From Ilyonectria destructans (taxonomy: Eukaryota > Ascomycota > Sordariomycetes > Hypocreales > Nectriaceae), in NCBI GenBank assembly GCA_020740775.1, contig JAHEWK010000002.1:5208001-5272000 (forward strand): a DNA stretch of 64,000 bases, in the 5' to 3' direction. Shown here piece after piece: positions 21,615 through 32,735 of the stretch. The position numbers and the translations under genes were made by a program. The notes beneath the pieces are model-generated. The model was not told where the DNA came from. It was given only the letters and a program-made list of their open reading frames with translations, and made no database searches. How positions within the stretch are numbered: the first letter of the stretch is position 1; the number at the start of each line of letters is the position of its first letter.

Positions 21615-22735
21615 ATGACTGGGCTGGAGGTACCCGGAATTCTCCTCGGGGTGGCTGGCCTTTTCAGCTCCTGCGTGGATGCCTTCACCTACTTAACTTC
21701 CTCTCGAGATACTAACGAGATCAAACAAAGAGTCGACGAAGTGCTTTATGTCGTTGACTAGGCCCTGGAGCATTTGTATATTGCCCATTTCGTCTTGTAA
21801 CGTTGTTTCGTCTAGTTGCCAGGCTCAGGCGAGATGCATTCCGAGTCCAGAATCGACTGGCAGGCATGCGAAAGACGGCGAGACTCTTAAAGCTGACATA
21901 ATCGACGACTCGGTTCGGGTTCTAAGGTGTCTCTAATGTTCGTATTCCGTACGACGTACGGAGCCTTTCAGAGTCTGTCAAGAGACTCTCAACCTGGGAT
22001 AAAATCTTCTGGATCACCAGCCATACACACGTCGAGGAATTACGGGTTCTGAGGGCTTGTTGAGAAACTCCCACTTCGCTGCCCCAGATCAAGAGGCGGG
22101 ATTTTTCAACGTCTAGCTTCAGTGGTGCGACTTCAACGCCTCGGTCTGCAGACTGGGACAGCCTGAAGACCGGGTTATCATTGATGACGTCGAGCCAATC
22201 CTCGATGTCTCTCATCTCGCACTCATCGAAGAAGCGACTGGAGACTCTTATCGCGTTTACTCCGAGGCGGCTGCATCCGTTAGAGCTTCGACGGAAGATG
22301 GGACAATTGATCGAAGGACTTTGGAAGAGCGCTTGAGAGACGTCGTGGGGCATGTTGGGCCGCGACCGAATCCCGTAGCTGAAACATTCAATACGCCTGA
22401 TTTAGGTATGCCTGTCCTATCTTAATGATGGCATTTACGAGACGATACTTACAATTGACTTAGAGATCCTCACAACGGAGCTAGACGCCTGCACTCAATG
22501 CTTTGTGCTAACCAGTGAGTGTCGCAAGGTTCAAACGCGGCGCCCGTGTGACGTGCGATACCTGAGAGCCCAGGTCGTCCACAAAAGTACCAACTTTGAC
22601 TATGTTCAGCAATATAATATCTCTTCAAAGAGTCTGCCCGGTGGCAATCACCTGGGTCAGTTGTATAAACCGTTAATCGGCATTGGTTCAAGGATCAGAG
22701 ACGATAAGGAAATCAATTCGGGCTGGTCGATGTGA
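21615..22735 (+). pseudogene. HeLo-domain (HET-S-type) gene with inverted internal segment
   Basis: Plus strand 21615-~21705 encodes the HeLo start MTGLEVPGILLGVAGLFSSC. Plus strand ~22160-22405 encodes the end of the same domain type (IIDDVEPILDVSHL, DSYRVYSEAAAS, EDGTIDRRTLEE), then an intron 22406-22463 and a tail to 22735. The missing middle lies between them on the minus strand: PLKLDVEKSRLLIWGSEVGV, LSQVESLLTDSERLRTSYGI and DIKHFVDSLFDLVS read from ~22170 down to ~21710. The middle also carries frame breaks. HeLo domains form membrane-targeting helical bundles in fungal incompatibility and NLR-linked death proteins. The inversion destroys the product, so I call a pseudogene. Confidence 0.75.
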
Positions 22736-25700
22736 GGGCTCCTCTCATAGTGCTTTCTATTTATTGCGCCCCTTGTGCTAGCCTTATCCACACAGCGCTG
22801 CCATCTGCATCTAGGTCTCATCACAAGCAGTTGGCGTCTTTATTCGGCCGGGCGATCGACTCACGGCAGCCTGCTGCAACACTGTCGACCGGACACTTGG
22901 CTTAAGGAGCGTGCTGGACCGGGTTCGGCAATGGGAGGCCAGGGCAGCGATGCACTCATACTCTAGCCTAGCCAAATACTTGGATAATGTCTGGATCGAC
23001 TGTCGACTTGATCACCTAGACTACGAGCAGCCATACATACTTGGAATCCTCAGACCCCCTACCTCGCACCCTTTCTCCAACGAGCACCAGGACGAATCCC
23101 CAGACCAACAGACGCTTGGACATAAAATAACTGTACTAAACTTCCCTAAATTCACGTTGGAAATGATAATGTGGCACAGACAGTCCTATCCCTCAGAAAC
23201 GATCGTTTAGGTCGGGGGGTTTCTGGGGTGGAAATAGATGTGCGTCCTTCATTATCCTTGACGAAAAGGTGTTATCTACACTCGACCAAATCCGATTTCA
23301 TTTCTGCTACAAGTTATAGCCGACCCCATCAGCTTGCAAAAAGAAGTTATGTCTGACCTTTGTTGTCTGGAAGGGAAAGGTCTGGCTCCTCAACAAGAAG
23401 TTCGAATCCGTCCATCCTAGCTAGAACCATATGTTATTCATCACGGGTAGCGATATGCACGGTGCATTGCCTAGTGTTATTTCTCGCATACAGGTCCGTT
23501 TCTGCTTCGAGAAGTCGTCGTACCCGAGTGGATGGTCCGTTCTAGCGTGACCCCGCAGCTACTATCAAGACTATTGAATTCTCTCCAATCCGCCGCTCCT
23601 GCAAATTTCGTGTGCTACGGAAGGCGAATTTCCGGTTTATTAGCCTCCGGGGGCTTGGCGTAGTGTTGGTGTGAGGGGCCAGTCTTATCAAGGGAAGGCT
23701 AAAAGCTCGTGCCCGTTTGGCGTTAACTTTATGGCTCTGGGTATTGTTTGAACAATTTTTAGCCCGAAGTTAATACATAAATCTCGTATCTATAGTACCT
23801 AGGTATAGGTTATGTCAACACGTATTATGCGCCAAGGTAAGCAAAGTGTGTTGGTACCTAAAATGTGTAGCACTGTAGTATGTAGTATGTAGCTGCTTAT
23901 AAAATGCACTTCCATTAGGACTGCCAAGCCCTTGGGAGAACACTAATCTGGAACTTTAGTAATTCAAGGACTGCACTGCCCTATCTAGCAGCCATCGCTC
24001 ATATCCAGTCACCATTTAACAAGTTCGTTGACATCTGGTGGTCTAGGGTACGCTGGCACACACACATCACTAGCGACCATGGACGCTCCAATTGCCGTTA
24101 GCCACACCTGGCTCAAGGAGGCGGGCGCATGTACCGGTTCTAAACAAGTCTGCCGGAGCTAAGGCACGTTGAGGCGTCTCGGTTGGTATAATACTACGAG
24201 CCGCCAGACAAGAAACGGGAAGGTGAGATTTGCAGCTTATTTGTCATGGTTCTAGCGTTTCCTAGAATCAATTCACCACCGTACTCAAGATTAATTATCC
24301 GCACAGTTGCAACAGAAGATTAATCAAAATCTCGATGGGGTCTCTTTTGTCTTTTCGCTGCTTAATGACTCGAGCTCAATGACTCAATGACTCATGTCGC
24401 CACTAGCGGAACTATATAATGGGGCTAGAGTGCAGGAAAAGTGTAACCTGAGGCCGCATTTCACAATTGAAAAGCCTAGTGTCACGGCAGTGATATATCA
24501 TTTTTATGCTTCTTGGCCACGGAATCGTCGGCAACTAATTTGGGGGACACGTGTACAGCAAAGGAGCAGAGTGGGTCTTATGTGGAATTTTTAGGTGACA
24601 CGACAGAGGCGGCTCGTCATAATTATGGCGACAAATCCGACAAGATATGACGAGAATGGTGCAGAGGACCATGTGGAGAGTGGAGAGGGTGAAGAAGGGG
24701 CGTAATAAGCTTAGGAAGGGCATTCTTTCGAATGCCGCACGCGGAGGATTGAGAAGCGAACAATCCGATCATTCCGATGCGTAAATGTGAGACAGCTCCG
24801 GTGGCCAACTCCTGGAAAATAAGCAATTTGACCCCCAGACAAAGTGGCGAAGCGAGATGCTTTACCAATTCTGGATAGAAGTTTGAGTTAGCGCTGACAA
24901 GGGCCCTAGAGACCGCCAAGGGTGCAACATGTGCTGGCGCAACGCTACAACGTGGTAGTAAGGGGGAGCTGGAAGCTGAGCCAGACCACTGAGACCAGTG
25001 TGTTGGAGGTGCACTCTTGTTTCGACTTGTCGAGAAATTCCCAATAAATCCCCCTGCTCACGAGGATCCTTTCCCTATCAAGTTAGCAGTGACATCTACA
25101 TAAATGAAGATTCCGCTGGCATGGTTCAACACCGCTCTAGCGCGGCCGAAAGAGCTCAGGTGCGTAATACAGCAGCACAACTTGGGCAGAACGGTTAGCG
25201 TCCTCCGCTTCCAAGAAATCGATAAAGAATTGAACGCTGGGGCGGAGAGTTGAGTCCGTCCCAGACGCATCTTCTTTCGAACCTGACTAGCTTAACCGTC
25301 TCCCCACAAGGTTTGCCCTAATCCGATTCTGTATGCATCCCGTATCCGAGCTCTCCGTACTTCGTAGAATTATTGTTTAATGGCGAGACAAGGGGCTCTC
25401 GGGCGTCTTCCCACCTACCACGTACACTCGCCAACGCAGCTATTTGCCTCGGTTCGGCCCTCTAACCATCTCTTCAATGTCCGTACTTAGTAGACCGTCC
25501 CCTGTGCTCCTCCGCCCCAATCCGGTGTCTAAAGCGGAAGGTCGCCTAGAGGCTTTCTTGCTTTTTGGGCTATACGTAGTGGGTTTCATCCGCGCGCTAT
25601 ACATGCTTTTTACAAAGCCACGCACCACCACCACCGCCATTATCACATCATAAATCGTACTCTTCCTGTACCACTCCGGCTGCGACTGAACCCTTTCCCA

Positions 25701-25752
25701 TTTTACTCCCAAAACGTCTTTGGCTGGCACCTTGTCCATCAATCATTCTTTC
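22736..25752. other. gene-poor region, 3.0 kb
   Basis: Only short frames, none with a recognisable domain. Features noted: tandem TGACTC elements at 24367-24394 (separate entry), and AT-rich stretches around 23740-23900 with TAGTATGTAGTATGTAG microrepeats. No transposase, RNA gene or long repeat was identified. Confidence 0.5.
24367..24394 (+). promoter_or_regulatory. tandem TGACTCA (Gcn4/CpcA-type) sites
   Basis: TGACTCG at 24367-24373, TGACTCA at 24380-24386 and TGACTCA at 24388-24394. This is the cross-pathway-control (Gcn4/CpcA bZIP) core, but no supported gene starts within 1 kb, so function is doubtful. Confidence 0.25.
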
Positions 25753-27371
25753 ATGATGGGGAATGACAAAATGAATCAAACGACGTCCCGCACGCTGCGC
25801 GTGACGGATGACGATAGACCGTACTCAAAGGTAAGCTTTGCCGTAAATTAATGGCTTCCGGCTACGCAGTCGCCGTGTCTCATCTACATAGAGTAATTGC
25901 TGATGCGGGAAATCACCAGGATCTCAAGGATATCTTCTCCACTCTCATTGTCAGCCTGATGCCACTATCAGCCCACCGCGTCCGGTTTACCAAAGTTGAC
26001 TACGCATTCCTCGCTGAAGATGCCATCCATAATCTCGGCTCTCTCAAGTTTTCCCAATCCAATACCATGCCGGACTATGATGAGCCGACACGCATCATCA
26101 CTACTACCTCAACAACAACTTTTTCCATGACCAAAGAAATGGGGACTTCACTCTGCCAGCGATTTCTTGACGCCCGCTTTATAGAGTCGGCCGACGGCAA
26201 GCACGAACAGACCTTTACCGTTCGGGGATCTGTATGGCAACTTACACCAAAGGGAATTACCGTTCTTGACAGATTCTGTGCGAGAAATGGGGTTCAACAG
26301 AACCAGATTTTCGATTTGACCAGCCTCTTCTCAACTCAACTCATCACTCTAGAGAGAGACCCCCTGACAGACACGATCTTCTTAGATCAAGGCACTGTTG
26401 AGGTCATATTCTGTCGATTCAGCGGATCCGGGATGCTAAGAAACAGCTCATCGAGCGCCTCTCTAGAATTATCGGCATATGACCAAAAGGGTGCTATTGG
26501 AGTCAAGATGACTGGTAAGCGAAAGGTCAATGGACAATTGTGGCACGATGCCTTTACTGGCAAGGCTGGGTCCGATTGGCTCATGGACTATGCCACGATT
26601 ATTGATCAGAGAGAAGCGGTCGAAATTGCATCTCTCTTTATCAAGCACAACCTGATGGAGCAAGTCACTCGGGACCGAGCCTATGCGTCACAACATCCGA
26701 AATGTGACGTCTTTCAACCAACCAAGACTGCGACGTACGCACTCACCCAGCATGGTAAAGATATACTCAGCAACAATGCCTTGAGTCGTGGCACCTCCCG
26801 AGACGGCAGCGACGAAACGTCTCAGCGCCACCACAGCACAAAGGACTCCAACACACAACGGCTCGACAAGATTCTGAGCGACCCTACTCTGCGTCTCCTG
26901 TTCCGAGAGAACTTGCGAGAAACCCACTGCGAGGAAAACCTGGCATTCTACCAGGAAGTCGATGAGTATATCCGACTTTGCAAAGCTGCTCTTCGTGCAC
27001 TGCAAAAAGAGATGACGGATGATTCGATGAACAAGGCAAAGGAGCTTTTAGCTCAGTCTTATGGAATCTACAACGCGTTTCTGGCTCCCGGTTCACCGCG
27101 AGAACTTAATATTGATCACCAACTTCGAAAAAACCTCGCTGGCCGGATGACCAAAGCCGTGGCTCAGGATGTTATCTTGGCCGAGACGCTTCAGGCAGTC
27201 ACATTGCTATTAGAGGATGCGCAGCAGGCTGTTTTCAAACTCGTGGCCAGTGTTAGTTTCAATCTCCTCCCCGTCTTACAGTTACTGATCGACATGTCAC
27301 AGGACTCTGTGCCGAAATTCGTCCACAATATAAAATACGAATATCAACTTTCGCAAGCCGGGGTGTATTGA
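25753..27371 (+). CDS. DEP-RGS protein, shortened FlbA-like paralogue
   Basis: Exons 25753..25830, 25920..27251 and 27303..27371 give 492 residues. Exon 1 encodes RVTDDDRPYSK, the conserved FlbA motif just before DLKDIFSTLIVSL. It joins through a GTAAGC..CACCAG intron, so the ATG at 25851 lies inside an intron and is not the start. Intron 2 (51 bases, stop-free) interrupts FKLVAS/DSVPKF. Domains: N-terminal DEP-like (LGSLKFSQSNTMP) at ~30-150, second DEP with FTGKAGSDWLMD at ~240-310, RGS at ~341-485 (LLFRENLRETHCEENLAFYQ). FlbA accelerates GTP hydrolysis on the G-alpha FadA and promotes conidiation. This copy lacks the long N-terminal region of FlbA, so it is probably a diverged paralogue. 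Confidence 0.85.
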
Positions 27372-27539
27372 TTCCATTCCCTTGCTAGAACCGCATTGGT
27401 CCGAGATACCGGAATCGGTATTCCACCACAACAGTTGGCAAAACTTTTCCAGCCGTTTAGCCGGGCGGATGCCAATACCGCAAGAGAGTACGGCGGAAGC
27501 GGGTTGGGTAATTTATCACCATCTGTAAGTCCTCATTGA
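27372..27539 (+). pseudogene. histidine kinase ATPase-domain fragment
   Basis: Directly behind the RGS stop codon and in the same frame is a 56-codon stretch reading [20 protein letters not shown] and then REYGGSGLG. These are the N-terminal-side G1 box, F box and G2 box of the HATPase_c domain of hybrid histidine kinases. It stops at TGA 27537-27539. The N box, dimerisation domain and receiver domain are absent, so this is a relic. Confidence 0.8.
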
Positions 27540-27695
27540 GGTGATGATAAAGGGCAAGATTGGGCTGGAGAACCGACGCCGGAGGCAAACAGAACACAGC
27601 TACGTGTATTAGTCATAGAACAACAGCCTTAAAAGTAAATAAATTCCCTAAAATCTTCAATCTTTCCAATTACCAAAACACCTAGGGTTGGTCAC

Positions 27696-30600
27696 CTACG
27701 CTCCAAAATGAACATATGGGATCCAGAAGCTTGCCAAATGTCCTTTGCGACCCTTAACCACCACCTTTTTCGAATTTCTCATCTCTTGGTTACTGCCGAT
27801 ACTTTCATCACGCAGCTTCCTAAGAGCTTTATGAAGTCCTCGGCTAACTGCTGCATCCGTCATCCCTTCCTTATGTAGCGTCTCGTACAAGCACGTTGCC
27901 ACATCGACACAGTGCTTGTCCGAAACTGCCCAGAGTGTTCCAATAACATGTCTAAAGCCAGCTGATTGAAAGGCGCTGACAAGATGGATTGATTCATCAG
28001 ACAGACTCACAGCTTCGGTAGCACCAGTGGAGCAGGCAGAGAGATAGGCGAGAAACGGGGGACTTTCCTGCAGCCGACTTTCGCGTAGATCTCCAACCGT
28101 CAGCGGCTCCATTTTCCAATCATCTAAAAGCAAGTGACTTTTGGAAGGCTCCTTTCGGTCCAACTGCCCATGGCCTGCGAAGTGGAATATCTTGCATCCC
28201 TTCAAGTGCTTGAGGACATCATCCCTGCGCTTGGGAGGTATGATAGGATGCAGTGAGAGAGACGGGCATAGCTTCTCGACCATTTCTACCTCCGCCCTCG
28301 CAAACGGAAGATCTTTGCTTGGACCCAATTCTCGTGTTGTTTGCATAGCAATCAGAACGACAGAGTCTATTTGCGGCTCCGCAGTAGGCTTTGGGACATG
28401 GTGTTGACGTCCATGTATCAATGCCTTGACAGACGATGCATAAGACGAGACAACCCTATCCAAGACCATCTCGCCTACTTGCATGTGGCGACCAGCAGCA
28501 TGCAGCGGAAACCGACTAAGAGTTCCAGTGGGAATCCACCACACGTGAGGCCAGTTGTCATCAGAGACGGGGTCTTTAAATCCCAGTGCATCTAAGCACG
28601 GAGAGCAAACAGCATCCCATAGCCATTCCAATAAGAAGGCCATTTGGGAAGTGTCTTGCAGATTGACCACTCGTTTCGTCACCTCATTTAATGTCAGGTG
28701 AGGCAATTCAATCACCTTGATATGGTCCTTCGTTATCAGAAACGCGTCGCAGCGGTGAAAACTTGTGTTGATAACAACAATCGGGTCTGGAGTTGCCGCA
28801 GCCATGAGATCTTCTACAGTTGCAGGTTTGAGAAAGTGGTGGAATCCAGGCTGATCACGTATCTTCTCCACGAGCATGTTGAACTCTCGGTCTGCTTCAC
28901 GACGCCGTTTCCGCCGTGATTCCCGAAACAACACATCTTCAGAAGGCAAAGGCGTCGAGCTTTCTGTGTATGAATCAAGCGTTTCCCGGAGCGAAATGAA
29001 CCTCTCTGCGAGCTCCGGTTCCTTGAGCTTGAGATCAGAAATGTCTCCTCTCATATCCATCAATAGACCAGCGATGACGCCACGGCCAAGCTCGAGGAGC
29101 TGTAAGGCGTCTTCGGGGCTCTTCCCAGCGCTCAAGGCAACGGCTGCCGCTGTTGAAGCCAAGCCTGGAAAGTCAGCAAGCAAGCCTTGCATATCCATAT
29201 ACGCCAGTGATCGCGGGTTCACCATGGGGAGTAGTGAGACTGCTCCATGCAGGAGCTGGCTTGCTTCGTCCCATTTTCGCTGCGGTACGAGGAGGTTGGC
29301 GGCGGCTTGAGCCAGTGGAATACGAAGATGTGGCGGAGCAGATGTGCAATGCCAACCTGCAGTGTATGACGAAATCTGACGATTCAAGTCGTCCGCCAAT
29401 CCAGTTTGTTTGAATCGCTTTCCAAGCGAATTTCCAAGGTTCCTCAGATAACTCCCATAATCTGGATGGTCTTGGGTTGCGGCGTCTACCGCCTCGCTGG
29501 TCAGCTCGATGGCGCGGTTCAAGTCATCTAACGATCCCATTCGGTCAAATCGCTTGCTGAACTCGGTGCCAAGGTTGCTCAGATATACTGATCGATTTGG
29601 GTGATCTTGAGGGATGGCGTTTAATCCTTTCGTGGTGGCCTCGATCGCACGCTCCAAGTCATCCAATAACCCATCCCGGTCGAATCGCATACCAAATAGG
29701 CCTCCAAGGTTATTTAAAAAGCCTGCGCCATCAGGGTGATCTTGTGGTGCCAATTCTACTGCCTTGAGCGTAGCCTCCATAGCGTCATTTAAGTCCTCGA
29801 TTGAACCCGTCCGGTGGAAACGCGCAGTCAACCGGCGCCCAAGATTGTTCAAATAGCCCATATGCCTCGATTCACCCACAGGCATAATGTCTATTGCCTC
29901 TTGAGCTACATCAACAGCATGATTCAAATCGTCGAGCAACCCTATTCTTTCGAATCGAATGCCGAGGCGATTTGAGAGATTATGTAGGTAGGGAGCACGG
30001 TTCCTGTGGTCCGGTGACACAACTTTCACTGCTTCGAAGGCAGCCTCGACCGCTCGGTCTAAGTCATCACCGGATCCCAGGTGCTCGTATCGGATACCAA
30101 GCAAGACCGAAAGGTTATTCAAGCGACTTGTATAACCAGAGTGCTTTTCAGTAGTTGCATCAACGGCATTTGATGTGTAAACAATGGCACTATCCAAGTC
30201 ATCGAACGAGCCCTTCCGCCTAAATCGCTCGCTCAACCAATTTCCAATATTGGTCAAGTACGTAGCACGCGCGGGGTGGTCTTGAGGCTGTGCATTTTGT
30301 CCTTCGGTTGCAAGTTGGATAGCGCAGTCAAGATCATCTACCGATCCCAAACGTGTAAATCGTGTACCATACCAGTTTGCAAGGTTGATCAACCGGTCTG
30401 GCCGCTTAGGGTGGGTATGGGGTGTTGCCTTGATCCCCTCAGTTGTAAGATCTATAGCACGATTCAGGTCTTCTATTAATCCTGTATGATCAAACCGGTA
30501 ACAAAGCTGCGTTCCGAGGTTGCTTAAAAGCGTCGCGCGATTTGTGTCACTTTGCAGCATCCCGTTTACTGCTGTGCTTGCAAATTCGATGGCTCGATTG

Positions 30601-31757
30601 AGATCGTGCATTGATGCTGTCTGTTCAAATCTTTTCCCGAGCCAATTTGCCGCATTACTCAAGCAAAGCGTGTGGTGGGCATAGTTTAGAGGCATCATGT
30701 CGACTGCCTCGGTGGTAAAATCAACAGCAGACTGTAAGTCGTGTTCCTGTCCCGTCTGCTCAAACCGTTTCCCGAGGCTATTTCCAAGGTTGCTCAAGTA
30801 AATAGGGCGATTGGGGTCATTTGGGGATAAAGCATTTACTGATTGAGTTGCAAAGTCGATAGCGTGATTCAAGTCGTCTATTAGTCCTGTTTGGTCAAAT
30901 CGCATGCCAAAAAAGCTTCCCAGGTTGATCCAATTGGTCACAAGATCGGGGTGGTCTTGGGGCAAAGCGTCAAGTGCCCTTGTTGCCACTTCAATAGCTC
31001 GGTTCAAGTCATCCATGGATCCCTTTCGTTGAAACCGGAGACCGAGATTAGATGCAAGATCTCGTAACAGAGCAAGGTCAGATTTGTTCTGCGGCATGGA
31101 GTCTAACTTGTCGCTGGCAGCCTTGATGGCACGGTCTAGATCGCTTATCGCTCCTGTTCGCTTAGATCGCCGGGTGAGAAAGTCTGCTAGGTTCGCATGA
31201 CGTATGACAGCCCCAGAATTGCCTTGATGCGCAGCTTTTACTATCCCATCTCCAGGATAGTTGATGCGAGTCACAGTCCTGTCCGGCATTGACTGCTGGC
31301 TCGTTCTGTGACGCATACCAACACGTTAGCCAATTACTCCTCGTCCCGATGTGTATAGTAGCGCAGCTCTACTCTCGCGATTGAAATATCGCTCTAATGA
31401 GGTTAGAGTGCTGGGATATATAACTTACTGAGCTCTGGATGAGGTAGGTTTCTTGTTTTCTTGGTCACAGTGGCGTGCTAAAACAGCCGACATCACGAGA
31501 AGAATGTTAGACCACCGGTGACAATCTGGGTGAGCGGCGGGCGTCCTGTCAACCAACTCCTTGGCGCGCTGAGCGGCGTGTGAAAGGTGTTTGGTGGAGA
31601 AGGTCCTTTGGAAGATGAGGAAAAGGATATAGATATGCACTTCCACCTCTCTGTCGTCAGTCGTGTCTTCATAGGATTTTTCACGGCGATGGAGGTCGTT
31701 GTCGCTCATGCCGTCGAGGGTGGAGGCTGTTTCCGACTCTATATTAAAATGTTCCAT
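27696..31757 (-). CDS. TPR-CHAT protease-like protein (1312 aa)
   Basis: Exon 1 (31757..31429) joins exon 2 (31305..27696) through a 123-base intron (GTAAGT donor, TCACAG acceptor), giving 1312 residues. The region to ~residue 770 has about 14 tandem TPR-like units of ~45 residues with consensus DLNRAIExxTxAVxAxPQDHP followed by YLxNLGNxLGxRFxxTG. The exon 1 end looks like a degenerate further unit. A C-terminal CHAT domain (caspase HetF associated with TPRs, clan CD) carries the His/Cys pair: IFHFAGHGQ (His1155) and YLSACSTG (Cys1201). CHAT proteins are caspase-like peptidases or scaffolds. In fungi they are linked to cell-death and NLR-type systems. The gene is divergent from the C14 caspase-like gene, sharing a 1-kb promoter region. 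Confidence 0.88.
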
Positions 31758-32735
31758 CTTGAAAAAGAGATGGTCAAATGTCGCTCCTAATACTGCGAAC
31801 TCCGAAATGATATTCTTGAGTATGGAGGCGGCATGGATGGTTCGGCTGTGTATTAATGAATGGCGGTATTATCTCTTCTGTTAGCTGAACTCCTCTTGTG
31901 GCGGAATAATGACCAGATTTGCATACTATGATACACCATATCCTGATCTGGTGAGATTGACCCAAAACCCCTCACGAGAAGGAGAAGGAGCCGAGGGCAT
32001 CCTGGATCAGCACAATCACGGGATTCAGGATTGACACCTGATTGAGCCAAATTGTCGGCAAAGCTGAAGAACCAATAGGGAATGAGTTTATGCGCCCCTC
32101 TCCTCGTTGATAGGATATCCTGCGGGATGATCACAATCTCACCCGCATGGGCTGAACCAGCCACGCTTCATAAGAGTGGTTGGAATTTGGGTGCCCCGGT
32201 GAAGAGCTGAGCGCTTTCTGCAAGGGAAGGGAGCCCACCAATGCACCTACGGAAAGTCTCAACACTCGAAGCCTCTGTCGGCGGTGGCAACCGAAGGGAG
32301 ACGCCGCGAAGAAAGCCAGTCGATACATTGTTATTGGGTGGTTTACGAGACTCGGTCTCGACTTGAAGAGTTGACCAAGGTATTGAAATCCGAAATGCAA
32401 GCCGGATACAGTACTAGACCTACAGTACTGTCCTGAGCTTAACGCCGCTGGAAATCAGACCACCCTTCTTCGTAAACTTGTCACGCCAGGCCGCTTAGCG
32501 TTGGACGCCTCTTTTGATAAGGCGAATGGTGGGGGCTGGCACGATCCGCCTCTCTACAGGGTCTATTATGCAAGATCAAGCATTTCAGGCAGACAAGCAT
32601 TGCCTTAGGGCAGGCTTCCTCAATCGACGTCACAAGACGGTTGTTGACTCTTCCTCCTCAGTTTCTCTCGATTACGATACAAGGGACTACTTTTCCCTTC
32701 AGTTTACTCTTACCTTCACCCTCAGTTGAACCAGC
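31758..32735. other. shared divergent promoter region
   Basis: The 978 bases between the start codons of the CHAT gene and the caspase-like gene. Short frames on both strands show no domain. A pyrimidine-rich stretch (ACCCTCAG type) precedes the caspase-like start. Confidence 0.5.

Noticed and set aside
21922..22353. An intact minus-strand gene of 143 residues
   Set aside because: Only its second part matches HeLo helices; its first part is the antisense of the plus-strand HeLo end. It is the inverted segment, not a gene.
24367..24394. TGACTCA tandem as a promoter of a nearby gene
   Set aside because: No supported gene starts within reach; kept only as a low-confidence site.
25851..25919. 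ATG at 25851 as the start of the RGS gene
   Set aside because: It lies within a GTAAGC..CACCAG intron; the conserved DDDRPY motif is encoded just upstream and joins in phase.
28876..29310. Plus-strand frames antisense to the CHAT gene
   Set aside because: They mirror a strongly supported coding sequence and have no family match.
30000..31200. DNA-level tandem repeats in the CHAT gene as a mobile or CRISPR-like array
   Set aside because: The period is a multiple of three, and conservation follows protein positions of the TPR-like units.
31425..31757. A separate small gene upstream of the CHAT gene
   Set aside because: Its end has a GTAAGT donor in the right phase and its sequence resembles a TPR unit, so it is exon 1 of the CHAT gene.
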